DNA from: Haemophilus parainfluenzae
Lineage (GTDB): Bacteria > Pseudomonadota > Gammaproteobacteria > Enterobacterales > Pasteurellaceae
Direction: 5' to 3'
NCBI RefSeq assembly: GCF_014931275.1
Contig: NZ_CP063110.1
Span: forward strand, 1,534,001-1,598,000
Length of the DNA stretch: 64,000 nt
The notes beneath the pieces are model-generated. The model was not told the DNA's origin and did no database searches. It worked only from the letters and a program-made list of their open reading frames with translations. Position 1 is the first letter of the stretch, and each line of letters begins with the position of its first letter. Positions 1-9,369 of this stretch are shown piece after piece. Both the position numbers and the translations under genes were made by a program.

Positions 1-1526
1 GTGTTGCGCAATATATTAAAAACGTATTGAAAAATGACCGCACTGTATCGGTAGAACCGCAACAAATTCGAATCTTATTAGATCGCTATTTCCCTCAACA
101 ACAAGCGCAAGTTGATTGGCAAAAAGTAGCAGTCGCAACGGCGGTGAAAAGTCCATTTTCTGTGATTACAGGTGGACCGGGAACAGGGAAAACCACGACA
201 GTCACTCGCTTGTTATGTGTTTTACAGGAATTATTTGGTGGCAAACTTCATATTAAATTGGTTGCCCCAACGGGAAAAGCAGCGGCTCGTTTAACAGAAT
301 CTATCGAAAACGCTTTGGCACAAATGCCGATTTCAGATGAGTTACGCGCATCTATTCCGAAAACAGCAGAAACGTTGCATCGCCTACTAGGCGTTCGACC
401 TTTTACCGATAGCGTAAAATATCATGCACATAATCCACTGCAAATTGATGTATTAGTGGTGGATGAAACCTCTATGATTGATTTGCCTATGATGGCGAAA
501 CTTGTGCAAGCGTTGAAGCCCGAAACACGTTTGATTTTATTGGGAGACCAGGCTCAATTAGCTTCAGTAGAAGCGGGGGCAGTATTAGGTGAAATTGCAC
601 AATTTTTAACGCAAGATTATAGTCCTGCTCAAGCTGATTATATTCATACAACAACAGGCTATACTGTTCCAACTTCGGATGAACATAGTCCGTTGCGTGA
701 TGCCATTTGCCATTTAACCTTTAGTCGACGTTTCCGAGATGATTCGGGCATTAAACAACTTGCTGAGCAAATTCAACAAGGAAAAGGTGAGGGCAGTGTG
801 GCGACTTTTGCGGAATATCCACAAGAGTTGCATTTCCATCATTTTGATGAAGAGCAAGACGTTAAAGAATCTGTTCGACAAGTTGTGAAAAGTGCGGTTG
901 AAAATTACCGTTTTTATTTAACTCAACTTCAAACTTATTTTGCTCAGAAGAAAGATCTCAATGCAAAATTTATAGATGAAAAGGGCAACGAGAAAACTTA
1001 TGCGGAAGCGATTTTAGACAGTTTTAATTCGGTGAGATTTTTGACCGCACTTCGAGCTTCAGCATTAGGTGTGGAAGAATTAAATCGTGAAATTGCTTTA
1101 GCATTACGAGCGGAGAAATTACTTTGGTTCCGTCAAGAAGATGATTGGTATATTGGTAAGCCAATTATGATTACCGAAAACGATCATAATGTTAAACTGT
1201 ATAACGGCGATATTGGCTTGTGTTTAGCTAAAGGCAAAGTATGGTTTGGCAATCGAGAAGTTTCGACCAGTCGTATTCCCGCTCACGAGCCTGCGTTTAT
1301 GATGACAATTCATAAATCCCAAGGTTCGGAGTTTGAACATACCGTCATGGTGTTACCAACAGAACCTAATCCAGTGCTTTCACGAGAACTGGTCTTTACT
1401 GGTGTTACCCGTGCGAAAAATCAGCTTTCCATATTTGCCAATGAAAAAATCTGGCAAAGTGCGGTCAGAAATACCGTGAAACGACAAAGTGGATTAGGAA
1501 AATTATTACAGGAAAAAGAGGAATAA
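1..1526 (+). CDS. recD: RecD, exonuclease V alpha subunit (5' end cut off)
   Basis: RecD is the fast 5'-3' helicase of the RecBCD complex, which processes double-strand breaks. The reading frame is open from base 3, so the gene begins upstream and the TTG at 27 is not its start. Counting from that TTG, the Walker A motif GGPGTGKT lies at residues 49-56, followed by a Walker B-type DETSMID segment, and late helicase motifs HKSQGSEFEHT and FTGVTRAK near the C-terminus, as in SF1 helicases of the RecD family. About 500 residues are visible of a protein usually 600 or more long, so the N-terminal domain that contacts RecC is missing here. The stop codon lies 3 bases before grxB, suggesting co-transcription. 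Two uptake signals (890, 1044) fall in the C-terminal half and a third near the end (1457). Confidence 0.95.
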   Translation, partial: VAQYIKNVLKNDRTVSVEPQQIRILLDRYFPQQQAQVDWQKVAVATAVKSPFSVITGGPGTGKTTTVTRLLCVLQELFGGKLHIKLVAPTGKAAARLTESIENALAQMPISDELRASIPKTAETLHRLLGVRPFTDSVKYHAHNPLQIDVLVVDETSMIDLPMMAKLVQALKPETRLILLGDQAQLASVEAGAVLGEIAQFLTQDYSPAQADYIHTTTGYTVPTSDEHSPLRDAICHLTFSRRFRDDSGIKQLAEQIQQGKGEGSVATFAEYPQELHFHHFDEEQDVKESVRQVVKSAVENYRFYLTQLQTYFAQKKDLNAKFIDEKGNEKTYAEAILDSFNSVRFLTALRASALGVEELNREIALALRAEKLLWFRQEDDWYIGKPIMITENDHNVKLYNGDIGLCLAKGKVWFGNREVSTSRIPAHEPAFMMTIHKSQGSEFEHTVMVLPTEPNPVLSRELVFTGVTRAKNQLSIFANEKIWQSAVRNTVKRQSGLGKLLQEKEE

Positions 1527-1529
1527 AAA

Positions 1530-2177
1530 ATGAAATTATATGTTTACGATCATTGCCCGTTTTGTGTGCGTGCCCGCATGATTTTCGGTTTAAAAAATCT
1601 GCCGGTAGAACTTGTAGTGCTGGCAAATGATGATGAAGCAACGCCAATCGGTTTAGTAGGGAAAAAAGTTGTACCAATTCTTGTCAAAGAAGATGGTACC
1701 GCGATGCCAGAAAGTTTGGATATCGTGCATTATGTAGATGAGCATTTTGGTGAAAAAATCCTATCTGAACAAGTTCGTCCTGAAATTGAAGCATGGTTAA
1801 AAGAAGTCGGCAGTTATTATGGTCATCTTACGACTGCACGCTTTACGCAAATTGGCTTAGCAGAATTTGAAACCCAAAGTGCGGTCGATTATTTCACTAA
1901 AAAGAAAACGGAATTTATTGGGGATTTTGCTGAAAATATCGCGAAGACAGAAACCTATCTTACTCGCTTAAAAGGGGATTTAGAGAAATTAGCGGTATTA
2001 ATTCAATCTGAAAATGCCTTAAACGGCCAACTTTCTCTTGAAGATATTATCGTTTTCCCGGTATTACGAAATCTTACTTGTGTGAAAGGCATCGAATTTC
2101 CACCAGCAGTTTTAGCTTATATCACGAATATGGCTAAGTTAAGCAATGTGCCGCTGTATTTTGATAAAGCCATTTAA
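1530..2177 (+). CDS. grxB: Glutaredoxin 2
   Basis: This 215-residue protein matches the GrxB type of glutaredoxin, which is larger than the classical form and has a GST-like fold: an N-terminal thioredoxin domain and a helical C-terminal domain. The active-site motif CPFC is at residues 9-12 in the context YDHCPFCVRAR, and the cis-proline region VPILV follows. Such enzymes reduce protein disulfides and glutathione mixed disulfides in the cytoplasm with glutathione as donor. The gene starts 3 bases after recD, an arrangement that looks translationally coupled. An uptake signal is embedded at 1877. There is no obvious terminator before the next gene. Family assignment is firm; the specific substrates cannot be read from the sequence. 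Confidence 0.95.
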   Translation: MKLYVYDHCPFCVRARMIFGLKNLPVELVVLANDDEATPIGLVGKKVVPILVKEDGTAMPESLDIVHYVDEHFGEKILSEQVRPEIEAWLKEVGSYYGHLTTARFTQIGLAEFETQSAVDYFTKKKTEFIGDFAENIAKTETYLTRLKGDLEKLAVLIQSENALNGQLSLEDIIVFPVLRNLTCVKGIEFPPAVLAYITNMAKLSNVPLYFDKAI

Positions 2178-2305
2178 TTTCTGTTAAGTCATAGGCTTTG
2201 GAGATACTGAACTTTTGACTTGGATCATAGATACGGTCATTTTTTCAGTATTTTTTATTCATCGATCTATAATCTCTAAGATTTACTTTATAAGAGCGCA
2301 GAGAT

Positions 2306-3076
2306 ATGGATCAGGAATACCAACGAGCGGTTACCCGTATTTGTGTGGAAACCGCTTTGTTATTGTTACAGCATGGGGCAGAAAGTGCTGTCGTCGTACA
2401 AATGGCACAGCGATTAGGTGTGGCTTTAGGCATTGAAAGCGTGGAGTGTGCTTTAACGGCAAATGCCGTCTTATTGACCACACTTTCTAAGCAACATTGC
2501 ATCACTACAGTGCGTAAGAATGTCGATAAAGGCATTAATATGCAAATCGTTACGGATGTTCAGCACATTGTGGTTGCCGTAGAGCATCACTTGTATGATT
2601 TGTCTATGGCACAAAATAAATTGGATAAGTTAAAACCACTAAAATATAACCGTTATTTGGTGGTGTTTATGATTGGTTTATCTTGTGCCTCTTTTGCTCA
2701 CCTTTCTGGCGGAGATTTGACAATTTGTGCGATCACCTTTATTGCCTCTGCCATTGCCATGTTTGTTCGACAAGAAATTTCTAAACATCATTACAATCCA
2801 CTCATCGTTTTTGCCATTACCGCTTTTGTCGCCTCACTGATTTCCGGTATGAGTTTGAAATATAGTTTAGGCAATGATCCTCATATCGCATTAGCTTCTA
2901 GCGTTTTATTACTCGTTCCAGGATTCCCATTAATTAATTCACTTGCAGATATTTTAAAAGGCTATGTCAATATGGGAATAGGACGATGGACCATCGCGAC
3001 GGTTCTCACTTTTGGTGCTTGTTTAGGCATCGTCTTTGCATTAAATCTTTTAAATATTGTTTCTTGGGTGGGGTAA
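2306..3076 (+). CDS. yjjP: YjjP-like threonine/serine exporter family protein, large subunit
   Basis: The 256-residue product has a soluble N-terminal part with the pattern of the ThrE/DUF1212 domain (residues about 1-110) and then roughly five hydrophobic segments. In E. coli YjjP and YjjB together form a succinate exporter; the fused form in Corynebacterium is the threonine exporter ThrE. The partner yjjB starts 3 bases after this stop codon, so the two are surely one unit. The chosen ATG follows an AGAG-type ribosome site; an alternative reading frame that starts at 2215 in this DNA shows no family resemblance. The transported compound is not evident from the sequence: succinate is the best guess by homology. 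Confidence 0.88.
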   Translation: MDQEYQRAVTRICVETALLLLQHGAESAVVVQMAQRLGVALGIESVECALTANAVLLTTLSKQHCITTVRKNVDKGINMQIVTDVQHIVVAVEHHLYDLSMAQNKLDKLKPLKYNRYLVVFMIGLSCASFAHLSGGDLTICAITFIASAIAMFVRQEISKHHYNPLIVFAITAFVASLISGMSLKYSLGNDPHIALASSVLLLVPGFPLINSLADILKGYVNMGIGRWTIATVLTFGACLGIVFALNLLNIVSWVG

Positions 3077-3079
3077 TAG

Positions 3080-3541
3080 ATGTTTTTACTGAATTTACTC
3101 GATGATATGCTTTTCGCAGCCATCCCCGCAGTAGGATTTGCTTTAGTATTTAATGTTCCGCCTAAAGCCTTAAAGTATTGTGCTATTTTAGGTGCACTCG
3201 GACATGTCACACGAACTTTATTACTACACTTTGGTGTTCCAATTGTTTTTGCCACTTTTTTCGCCACTTGTGTGATTGGTTTTATTGGGGTGCATTTATC
3301 TCATCGTTATTTAGCTCATCCGAAAGTCTTTACCGTTGCGGCAATTATTCCAATGATTCCAGGTGTTCATGCTTATAAAGCCATGATTGCTATCGTACAA
3401 ATTCATCATTATGGCTTTTCCGATACATTATTTGAGCAAATGATCAGCTCTTTTATCAATACCAGCTTTATTTTAGGTGCGCTTGTTTTGGGCTTAGCCT
3501 TACCAGGGCTATTGTTCTATCGACAAAAACCAGTTGTATAG
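3080..3541 (+). CDS. yjjB: YjjB-like exporter, small membrane subunit
   Basis: This 153-residue, almost wholly hydrophobic protein has about four to five membrane segments and the DUF3815/ThrE C-terminal pattern (for example IIPMIPGVHAYKAM, a conserved PxIPG-type turn that is also seen in the partner as VPGFPLIN). It completes the two-part YjjPB exporter with the preceding gene, 3 bases away. A clear hairpin terminator at 3581-3611 ends the unit. Function as an organic acid or amino acid exporter comes from family knowledge. Confidence 0.87.
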   Translation: MFLLNLLDDMLFAAIPAVGFALVFNVPPKALKYCAILGALGHVTRTLLLHFGVPIVFATFFATCVIGFIGVHLSHRYLAHPKVFTVAAIIPMIPGVHAYKAMIAIVQIHHYGFSDTLFEQMISSFINTSFILGALVLGLALPGLLFYRQKPVV

Positions 3542-3580
3542 AAAAGAAGTATTTTGATTATAACTTTAATAAGTTTAAAT

Positions 3581-3611
3581 TAAGGGCGTGTGTAATACGC
3601 CCTTATTTTTT
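3581..3611 (+). terminator. Terminator after yjjB
   Basis: A 9-bp perfect stem, TAAGGGCGT at 3581-3589 pairing with ACGCCCTTA at 3597-3605, is followed by a run of T. It closes the recD/grxB/yjjPB group. Confidence 0.85.
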
Positions 3612-3767
3612 GTAATTGAATCATTAACCCATCTATTCTTTTAATCTCTAAATTTTGCGGGTATTTTTTCTTGAATAGTTGAGTAAATGACTATATTATT
3701 CATTCCTATTATATTTAACAAACATATTATTTTGAAAAATTTGATTATCTTTTTGGGAATTTAATGT

Positions 3768-4046
3768 ATGAAAATTTTAAATAAAGCATTTCTTTTGGCT
3801 ATGATGTTACCTTTAACTGGGTGTGGGACCTTAGTGACACTAGATAAACCTGAGTATTATAGTGGCGTTCAAAAAGATGTTGCTCGTCTTACTTTTTCTG
3901 ATAAGGTTCCTCAGCGAGACATGATGGGGGAAGCTGTCGCAACAACCCTTTTTTATCCATTTATCATCATTGACGTTCCGTTAAGTTTCGTGGGTGATAC
4001 CTTAATGTTACCTGTTAAAGGCATTCAAAAATTATCACAAGATTAA
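3768..4046 (+). CDS. YceK/YidQ-type small lipoprotein
   Basis: The 92-residue product begins with a lipoprotein signal ending in the lipobox LTGC, which puts the lipid-modified cysteine at residue 19. The remainder carries the pattern of the YceK/YidQ family: GTLVTLDKPEYYSGVQ, then a hydrophobic stretch with FYPFIIIDVPLSFVGDTLMLP. These lipoproteins are common beside unrelated genes and have no established function. The absence of aspartate after the cysteine (next residue glycine) suggests export to the outer membrane. The gene precedes two Sel1-repeat genes that may share its transcript. A weak hairpin with arms around 4058-4072 and 4096-4112 sits between this gene and the next. Confidence 0.8.
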   Translation: MKILNKAFLLAMMLPLTGCGTLVTLDKPEYYSGVQKDVARLTFSDKVPQRDMMGEAVATTLFYPFIIIDVPLSFVGDTLMLPVKGIQKLSQD

Positions 4047-4129
4047 TTTCAAATAAAGAGCGGTTAGATTTCACGATGTTTTTATAAAAGAGTAGAAATT
4101 TAACTGCTCTTAAAATAGAAGGAATAAAA

Positions 4130-5401
4130 ATGATTGATATCATCGCATTATTAATTGCTACGGCTGTAATTGACTCTCCTCTTTCTCATACTTCAGCAGC
4201 GGCAACCTCTTCTGCACTAAAATCAACAATCAGTACACCAGCCCCAATGACACCCGAACAACGTCTTGAAAAAGCAAAAGCGCTTTATGAGAAAGGCTTT
4301 GATTATGAATATGGGATCACAAAAACGGTTGATCGTACTTTAGCGGATAAATTTCTTAAAGAAGCTGCCGATTTAGGTCACGCTGATGCGCTCTTTTTCT
4401 TAGCGATGAATGCGGTAGAGAGTGGCGACCTTGAACAAGCTAGAGCATATGCTGACTCTGCTATTGAACGAGGAAACATGGCAGGAAAATATATATTGGC
4501 GGAAATTTCCGAACAGGAATATTTGGGGGATTCTGAAGAATTATATAAGGCTGGCTTTAAGGCATTAAAAGAGAAGGTTGAACAAGGCGATTTACATTAT
4601 TCTAATGTACTTGGCTATGCTTACCGTTTCGGTATCGGCACTGAAGAGAATATTAAACAGGCAATTAAAGTTTTTACCCCTTCGGCTGAGCAAGGTAATG
4701 CGATGTCATTAGGGCATTTAAGTGAAATTTACCTTGAACAGGATAAAATTGAAAAGGCTAAACCGCTTATGCTGAAAGCGGCTGAAAAAAATAATGATGT
4801 GGCACAATACAATTTAGGTTATAGCATTTATGAAGCAGGCTCAGAAGAATCACTTTATTGGCTCAATAAAGCGGCTGAAAATAATAACCTCCAAGCCATC
4901 ATGTATTTAGCGAGTTATTATCATAATCAGGATATAAAAAAAGCGATTTATTATTATCAAAAAGGTGCTGAATTAAATGATTCTCAGGCTATGCTTGAAT
5001 TAAGTTATTTATATGAAAACGGCGAAGGTGTAGAAAAGGATGATAAGAAAGCACTTGAGTTATTAGAAGAAGCGTTTCGATTACAAAATTTAGAAGCCAT
5101 GAATGAGCTTTCTATTCGCTATTTAGAAGGTAGAGGTATAGAACGAAATTATGAAATAGCAGAAGGGTTATTTAATAACATAATTGCATTGGATGAAAGT
5201 TTAAGCGAGAAAGAAAAAGCTTCATATAATGTATATTATCAATTGGCAGAGCGTTATGAAGAATTTGCCAAAGATAATAATGCGGCATTAGATGCTTATA
5301 AACAAGGGTACGAAATTGAAAAGAAAGAAACCAAACGGGATAACAAAAAAATTAAAGCAAAAATTAAAGCATTAGAAGCAAAATTAAATCAGAAAAAATA
5401 A
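4130..5401 (+). CDS. Sel1-repeat protein, first copy
   Basis: This 423-residue protein is built mainly of Sel1-like (tetratricopeptide-type) helical repeats, which mediate protein-protein contacts. A hydrophobic N-terminus (residues about 3-13) followed by a Ser/Ala/Thr-rich segment could be a signal peptide, so the protein may be periplasmic. Recognisable repeat units are ADALFFLAMNAVESGDLEQA, YAYRFGIGTEENIKQAIKVF, ALYWL-type helices, and AMLELSYLYENGEGVEKDDKKALELL. The C-terminus (about 380-423) is lysine-rich and coiled. It starts after an AGAAGGAA ribosome site. The next gene is a clear paralog with the same N-terminal plan. No enzyme motif is present and the partner is unknown. Confidence 0.85.
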   Translation: MIDIIALLIATAVIDSPLSHTSAAATSSALKSTISTPAPMTPEQRLEKAKALYEKGFDYEYGITKTVDRTLADKFLKEAADLGHADALFFLAMNAVESGDLEQARAYADSAIERGNMAGKYILAEISEQEYLGDSEELYKAGFKALKEKVEQGDLHYSNVLGYAYRFGIGTEENIKQAIKVFTPSAEQGNAMSLGHLSEIYLEQDKIEKAKPLMLKAAEKNNDVAQYNLGYSIYEAGSEESLYWLNKAAENNNLQAIMYLASYYHNQDIKKAIYYYQKGAELNDSQAMLELSYLYENGEGVEKDDKKALELLEEAFRLQNLEAMNELSIRYLEGRGIERNYEIAEGLFNNIIALDESLSEKEKASYNVYYQLAERYEEFAKDNNAALDAYKQGYEIEKKETKRDNKKIKAKIKALEAKLNQKK

Positions 5402-5508
5402 TGAAAGGGCGGTTGAATTTCATCTTATTTTTGCAAAACAAGGAAGAAAGTTAACCGCTTGTTATTCTTGAATGGAAACAGAACAATCCTCTAACTAAAG
5501 GAATCCAA

Positions 5509-6720
5509 ATGACAAATTTTGTCGCATTAATTGCAGCAACCGTATTAAATCTACAAACTCATCTTATCCCTGTGAAATCAAATGAGGCTCTAACAAACTT
5601 GGTGATGATTGAACAGATACCTATGACCCAAGCCCAGCGCGCTGAAAAAGCGAAAACCTTTTATGAAGAAGGTTATGATTATTTCTACGGTATTTCATAT
5701 CCCGTAAATCGTACTCTAGCGGTGAAGTATTTTCAGGAAGCTGAAAAGTTAAAGAATGCGGATGCTTTATTTTTCCTATCTATTCATCAACAAAATAATG
5801 GCAATTTGAAGGAAGCCGCCCAAGCAGCGAAAAGATCGCTTGAGTTGGGGAATGAAGCTGCCAAAATTATATTAGGTAAAATTCAAAAAGATGAAAAATT
5901 GAGGAAAGAAGGTAATACACTTGAATTAGGAAATGAAGTCACCAAAATTACAGTAGGTGAAACTCAAGAATATGAAACATTGATGAAAGAGGGTTTCAAT
6001 GCACTTAAAAAGAAAGTGGATTCTGGCGATATGCATTATGTGGATTCTTTAGGCTATGCTTATGAATTTGGAATCGGCACTCCTTTTAGTATTAAAGAAG
6101 CGATGAAATACTATGAAATGGCAGCAAAACAGAACAATACGATGGGGATGACGAATCTCGCTAATCTTTATCTTCGAGAAAATAAATTAAAAAAAGCGAA
6201 ACCTTTATTATTAAAAGCCGCAGAAAAAGAATATGGCTATGCACAGTATTTACTCGCAATGAATTTTTTTGATCTTTATTCTGAGAATAACAAAGAAGCA
6301 TTATTTTGGTTAGAAAGGGCAGCGAGCAATGATGAGCCACATGCACTTTATCAATTAGGTTTGTATTATGCAGAAAAAGCTGATTTAGCTAAATCCATTC
6401 AATACTATCAACGCGCCGCAGAGCTTAATTATGGAGATGCGCTTCTTGAGTTATATTATATCTATGGCGAAGGTATTGGTGTTGAGCAAGATGATGATAA
6501 AGCGCTATTTTTCCTTAAGAAGGTTGCAGAATTAGGGAGCCAAGAGGCGATTGAGGAGTTAGCCGCTATGGCATTGAGTGGGCAAGGCAATATGGATGCT
6601 AAAGAAGCAGAGTATTGGATTAAAAAAGCAGGCTATACGGAAGAGATGCTTAAAGAGTTAGATAAGCTACAAGAAAAAAGTTTAGAGATGTTTGAAAAAA
6701 TGCAGAAAGAAAATAAGTAA
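5509..6720 (+). CDS. Sel1-repeat protein, second copy
   Basis: This 403-residue protein is a paralog of the preceding one: both share MTxxQRxEKAKxxYEEGxDYxYGI, then VNRTLAxKxxxEA, and the same series of Sel1 repeats. A hydrophobic N-terminus again suggests export. It has one unusual feature, an in-frame tandem duplication of 27 residues (from LELGNEAAKI to LELGNEVTKI, DNA 5839-6000) that the first copy lacks. Sel1 units continue with YAYEFGIGTPFSIKEAMKYY and YIYGEGIGVEQDDDKALFFL. The protein ends in a lysine/glutamate coiled segment. The pair probably arose by local gene duplication. Function unknown; protein-binding scaffold is the family expectation. Confidence 0.85.
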   Translation: MTNFVALIAATVLNLQTHLIPVKSNEALTNLVMIEQIPMTQAQRAEKAKTFYEEGYDYFYGISYPVNRTLAVKYFQEAEKLKNADALFFLSIHQQNNGNLKEAAQAAKRSLELGNEAAKIILGKIQKDEKLRKEGNTLELGNEVTKITVGETQEYETLMKEGFNALKKKVDSGDMHYVDSLGYAYEFGIGTPFSIKEAMKYYEMAAKQNNTMGMTNLANLYLRENKLKKAKPLLLKAAEKEYGYAQYLLAMNFFDLYSENNKEALFWLERAASNDEPHALYQLGLYYAEKADLAKSIQYYQRAAELNYGDALLELYYIYGEGIGVEQDDDKALFFLKKVAELGSQEAIEELAAMALSGQGNMDAKEAEYWIKKAGYTEEMLKELDKLQEKSLEMFEKMQKENK

Positions 6721-6754
6721 AAGCTATAAGATATATATATTAAAAAACAAAATA

Positions 6755-6782
6755 AAAACCTGCCTATCAGCAGGTTTTCTTT
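6755..6782. terminator. Convergent terminator between the Sel1 gene and dps
   Basis: AAAACCTGC at 6755-6763 pairs with GCAGGTTTT at 6770-6778 around a 6-base loop, with T after it on the plus strand and A before it, so it can serve both converging genes. Confidence 0.85.
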
Positions 6783-6797
6783 TATATGAATGCCAAA

Positions 6798-7280
6798 TTA
6801 AGCATGGCAAGTTTGACAAGCAGCTTGGAACATCCAAACAAGTTTTTCTTGTTCTTTGATGTAGTCGCTCATTTGAGAAGCGGTACCTTCATCATCAGAT
6901 TCACCTGCTAACTCAAGGATTTCACGTTGTTGTTCAAGTAATACTTTTAATCCTTCTAACGTGCCTTTTAAGCAAGATTGCGCATCAGATACCCCTAACT
7001 CTTCTTTAATACGTGAGTGTTGGAAGTATTGTGAATAACCGTTATGCGGTGTGTAACCTAAAGTTAAGATACGTTCTGCCACTTCATCTACTTTTACTAC
7101 TAAATCTGTGTAGATTTCTTCAAATTTTGCGTGTAATTCAAAGAAGTTTACCCCTTTAATGTTCCAGTGGTAACCGCGCACGTTGGTATAGAATACTTGA
7201 TAGGTTGCTAATAATTCGTTTAATTTTGCTGCTAATTTTTCAGATGCTTTTTTATCTAAACCGATTGATGTTTTTGACAT
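6798..7280 (-). CDS. dps: Dps-family ferritin-like DNA-protection protein
   Basis: The 160-residue product matches the Dps family: miniature ferritins that form 12-mers, oxidise and store iron, and protect DNA from peroxide. The family signature YHWNIKGVNFFELHAKFEEIYTD carries the His and acidic residues of the intersubunit ferroxidase site. I place the start at 7280 (MSKTSIGLDK) because a GAGGA ribosome site stands 7 bases upstream; the frame is open back to 7349 but those extra 23 residues are not Dps-like. There is no lysine-rich N-terminal tail like that of E. coli Dps, so direct DNA binding is less certain. An inverted repeat TTCCC-N6-GGGAA lies in the leader near 7315-7330. Confidence 0.93.
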   Translation of the reverse strand: MSKTSIGLDKKASEKLAAKLNELLATYQVFYTNVRGYHWNIKGVNFFELHAKFEEIYTDLVVKVDEVAERILTLGYTPHNGYSQYFQHSRIKEELGVSDAQSCLKGTLEGLKVLLEQQREILELAGESDDEGTASQMSDYIKEQEKLVWMFQAACQTCHA

Positions 7281-7635
7281 AGTATTTTCCTCTTTATTGT
7301 TGATTAAAATGTTGTTCCCTTGCTTGGGAAGTGCGGCCATTATATGCATAGTTTTTTCTGATAGCTATTTCATATTATCTAGTGATTCAATAGTTAAAAT
7401 CTATTTATAATAAATTATACATAGTTAAAAACTTTTATTTTGAGTTGCGAAAAAAACTCTGTGAAGTAGATCACACATTCAATATTTCCCCTTTGACAGA
7501 ATGAAGCGAAGATGATTATGATTGATGTAAATCATTTTATTCTAAGATTTGATTGCTTTACTTCATTTTCGAATGAAATGTTTGGCTAGGTTTAAAAACC
7601 AAAAATATGATTTTATTACTCATCAGGAGTTTAGT
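7281..7635. other. Intergenic region between dps and the ABC binding-protein gene
   Basis: These 355 bases hold the divergent promoters of dps (minus) and of the binding-protein gene (plus). The right half contains a CRP site and a strong sigma-70 promoter, given separately. Downstream of that promoter a hairpin TTCATT-TTCG-AATGAA lies near 7562-7577 in the leader. No small gene is evident. Confidence 0.6.
7460..7522 (+). promoter_or_regulatory. CRP site plus sigma-70 promoter for the ABC binding-protein gene
   Basis: A near-ideal CRP core TGTGA-N6-TCACA lies at 7460-7475. A TTGACA box (7493-7498) and a TATGAT box (7517-7522) follow with 18-base spacing. If transcription starts near 7529 the CRP centre is at about -61.5, the classic class I position. 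The unit is repeated upstream of the permease gene at 9370-9442. Confidence 0.8.
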
Positions 7636-9234
7636 ATGACAAAGCATTTTTCCTTTGAAACGAATGAATCTCGTCGTCATTTTATGAAACTTATGGCTGG
7701 CGTGGGGGCAGGTCTTGCATTTAGTGGTACGTTAGGCACATTTGCACCAAAAGCCTTTGCTGCAGAAATTAAAGGTAAAACCATTGAAGCGGGGATTGCT
7801 TATCCGCTTTCTACCGGTTTTGACCCAATGACATCAAGTGGTGCATCACCTTATGCAGCAAACTTGCACATTTTTGAAGGTTTGGTGGATTTGCATCCTG
7901 CAACTCGTGAACCTTATCTTGCTTTAGCAGGAAAAGAGCCAGAACAAGTTGATGAAATAACCTGGCGTATTACTTTACGTGAAGGCGCAACCTTCCATGA
8001 TGGCTCACCAGTCACCACTGAAGACGTTGTGTATTCTTTCAATCGTATTATGGATCCAGCCAATAAATCTTTATTCGTGATGTTTATTGATTTCATTGAA
8101 AGTGTGAAAGCTGTGGATGATAAAGTGGTGGAATTCAAATTGAAATATCCATTTGCTTTATTCGCTAACCGTTTAACTTGCGTGAAAATTGTACCGAAAC
8201 ACGTGATCGACAAAGTAGGACAATCTGCATTTGATGCACACCCAGTTGGTTCTGGCCCATTCAAATTTGTTTCAGCTGTGAAAGATGACAAAATCGTCTT
8301 TGAAGCGTATGAACCTTACAATGGTAAATATCCAGCACAAGTTGAAAAAATGTCTTGGTTATTACTTTCTGATGCCGCAGCTCGTGTGACTGCACAAGAG
8401 TCTAAACGTACTCAAGCAATGGAAAGTGTGCCTTATTTAGACATTAGTCGCTTGAAAAACAAAAAACAACAAGTGCAATCCGTTCAATCTTTCGGCTTGT
8501 TATTCTTAATGTTTAACTGTGAGAAAGCTCCGTTTAACAATCCAAAAGTACGTCAAGCGTTACACTATGGTTTAAACACTGACAAACTTGTTGATATTGT
8601 ATTTGATGGTAATGCAGAAGCTGCAACATCATACTTACAAACGACTCACCCAGATTATATTAAGGCATCAACTCAATATCCTTATGATCCGGAAAAAGCA
8701 GCGGCATTATTAAAAGAAGCAGGTGTAACTGAGCTTAAATTTGAATTGCTCGCAACCGACCATGACTGGGTGAAAGAATCTGCACCGTTAATTTTAGAGT
8801 CTTGGAACAAGATTCCAGGTGTGAAAGTGACTTTACAACACTTACAATCAGGTGCGTTATACAGCAACAACGTGGATCCAGGTGTGTATGAAGTGGCAAT
8901 CGCTCCAGGTGATCCATCCGTGTTCGGTAATGACTTAGACTTGCTTTTAAGCTGGTGGTACCGTGGTGATGTATGGCCGAAACGTCGTTTCCGCTGGAGT
9001 AATACCCCTGAGTTTGCGAAAGTGACTGAATTACTCAATGCAGCTGTGAGAGCAAAAGATCACGCTGAAGCGAAAAAATCATGGGAAGAAGCGATTAACA
9101 TTATTGCGGCTGAAGTACCACTTTATCCGATTGTTCATCGTAAACTTCCTTCTGCATGGGATGATAGCAGCCTTGAAGGCTATCAACCATTGGCAACAAC
9201 CGGTTTATCTTTCCTCGGTGTGGGCCGTAAATAA
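7636..9234 (+). CDS. Dipeptide/oligopeptide/nickel-type ABC substrate-binding protein with Tat signal
   Basis: The 532-residue product is a family 5 extracellular solute-binding protein (DppA/OppA/NikA type). Its N-terminus carries a twin-arginine signal, [11 protein letters not shown], a hydrophobic core and an AFA|AE cleavage site, so it should be exported folded to the periplasm. Family pattern segments include Yx[38 protein letters not shown], and [16 protein letters not shown]. The start at 7636 follows a CAGGAG ribosome site; an upstream ATG at 7549 in the same frame is inside the leader. Its permeases and ATPases follow at 9531-13274 from a second copy of the same promoter. The ligand cannot be told by inspection: peptides, heme-like compounds or metals are all possible. 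Confidence 0.9.
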   Translation: MTKHFSFETNESRRHFMKLMAGVGAGLAFSGTLGTFAPKAFAAEIKGKTIEAGIAYPLSTGFDPMTSSGASPYAANLHIFEGLVDLHPATREPYLALAGKEPEQVDEITWRITLREGATFHDGSPVTTEDVVYSFNRIMDPANKSLFVMFIDFIESVKAVDDKVVEFKLKYPFALFANRLTCVKIVPKHVIDKVGQSAFDAHPVGSGPFKFVSAVKDDKIVFEAYEPYNGKYPAQVEKMSWLLLSDAAARVTAQESKRTQAMESVPYLDISRLKNKKQQVQSVQSFGLLFLMFNCEKAPFNNPKVRQALHYGLNTDKLVDIVFDGNAEAATSYLQTTHPDYIKASTQYPYDPEKAAALLKEAGVTELKFELLATDHDWVKESAPLILESWNKIPGVKVTLQHLQSGALYSNNVDPGVYEVAIAPGDPSVFGNDLDLLLSWWYRGDVWPKRRFRWSNTPEFAKVTELLNAAVRAKDHAEAKKSWEEAINIIAAEVPLYPIVHRKLPSAWDDSSLEGYQPLATTGLSFLGVGRK

Positions 9235-9257
9235 AAGCACTTTTTAATTAATGTTTT

Positions 9258-9286
9258 GGCTGTTGAGCAATCAACAGCCTTTTTTC
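9258..9286 (+). terminator. Terminator after the binding-protein gene
   Basis: GGCTGTTGA at 9258-9266 and TCAACAGCC at 9271-9279 form a 9-bp perfect stem with a GCAA loop, followed by six T. It separates the binding protein from the permease operon, which has its own promoter. Confidence 0.9.
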
Positions 9287-9369
9287 TTTCTTTGTAACAC
9301 CAAAGTGCGGTCATTTTTCTCCCTATTTTTCAATCATTTTTTCTCTCAATTTCATTTCCAAAAAATCTT

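Noticed and set aside
27..29. TTG as start of a complete RecD
   Set aside because: The frame stays open to base 3 and the product would lack the N-terminal domain; it is a truncated view of a larger gene.
2215..2436. 73-codon open frame overlapping yjjP
   Set aside because: It lies in another frame of a well-recognised gene and shows no family pattern.
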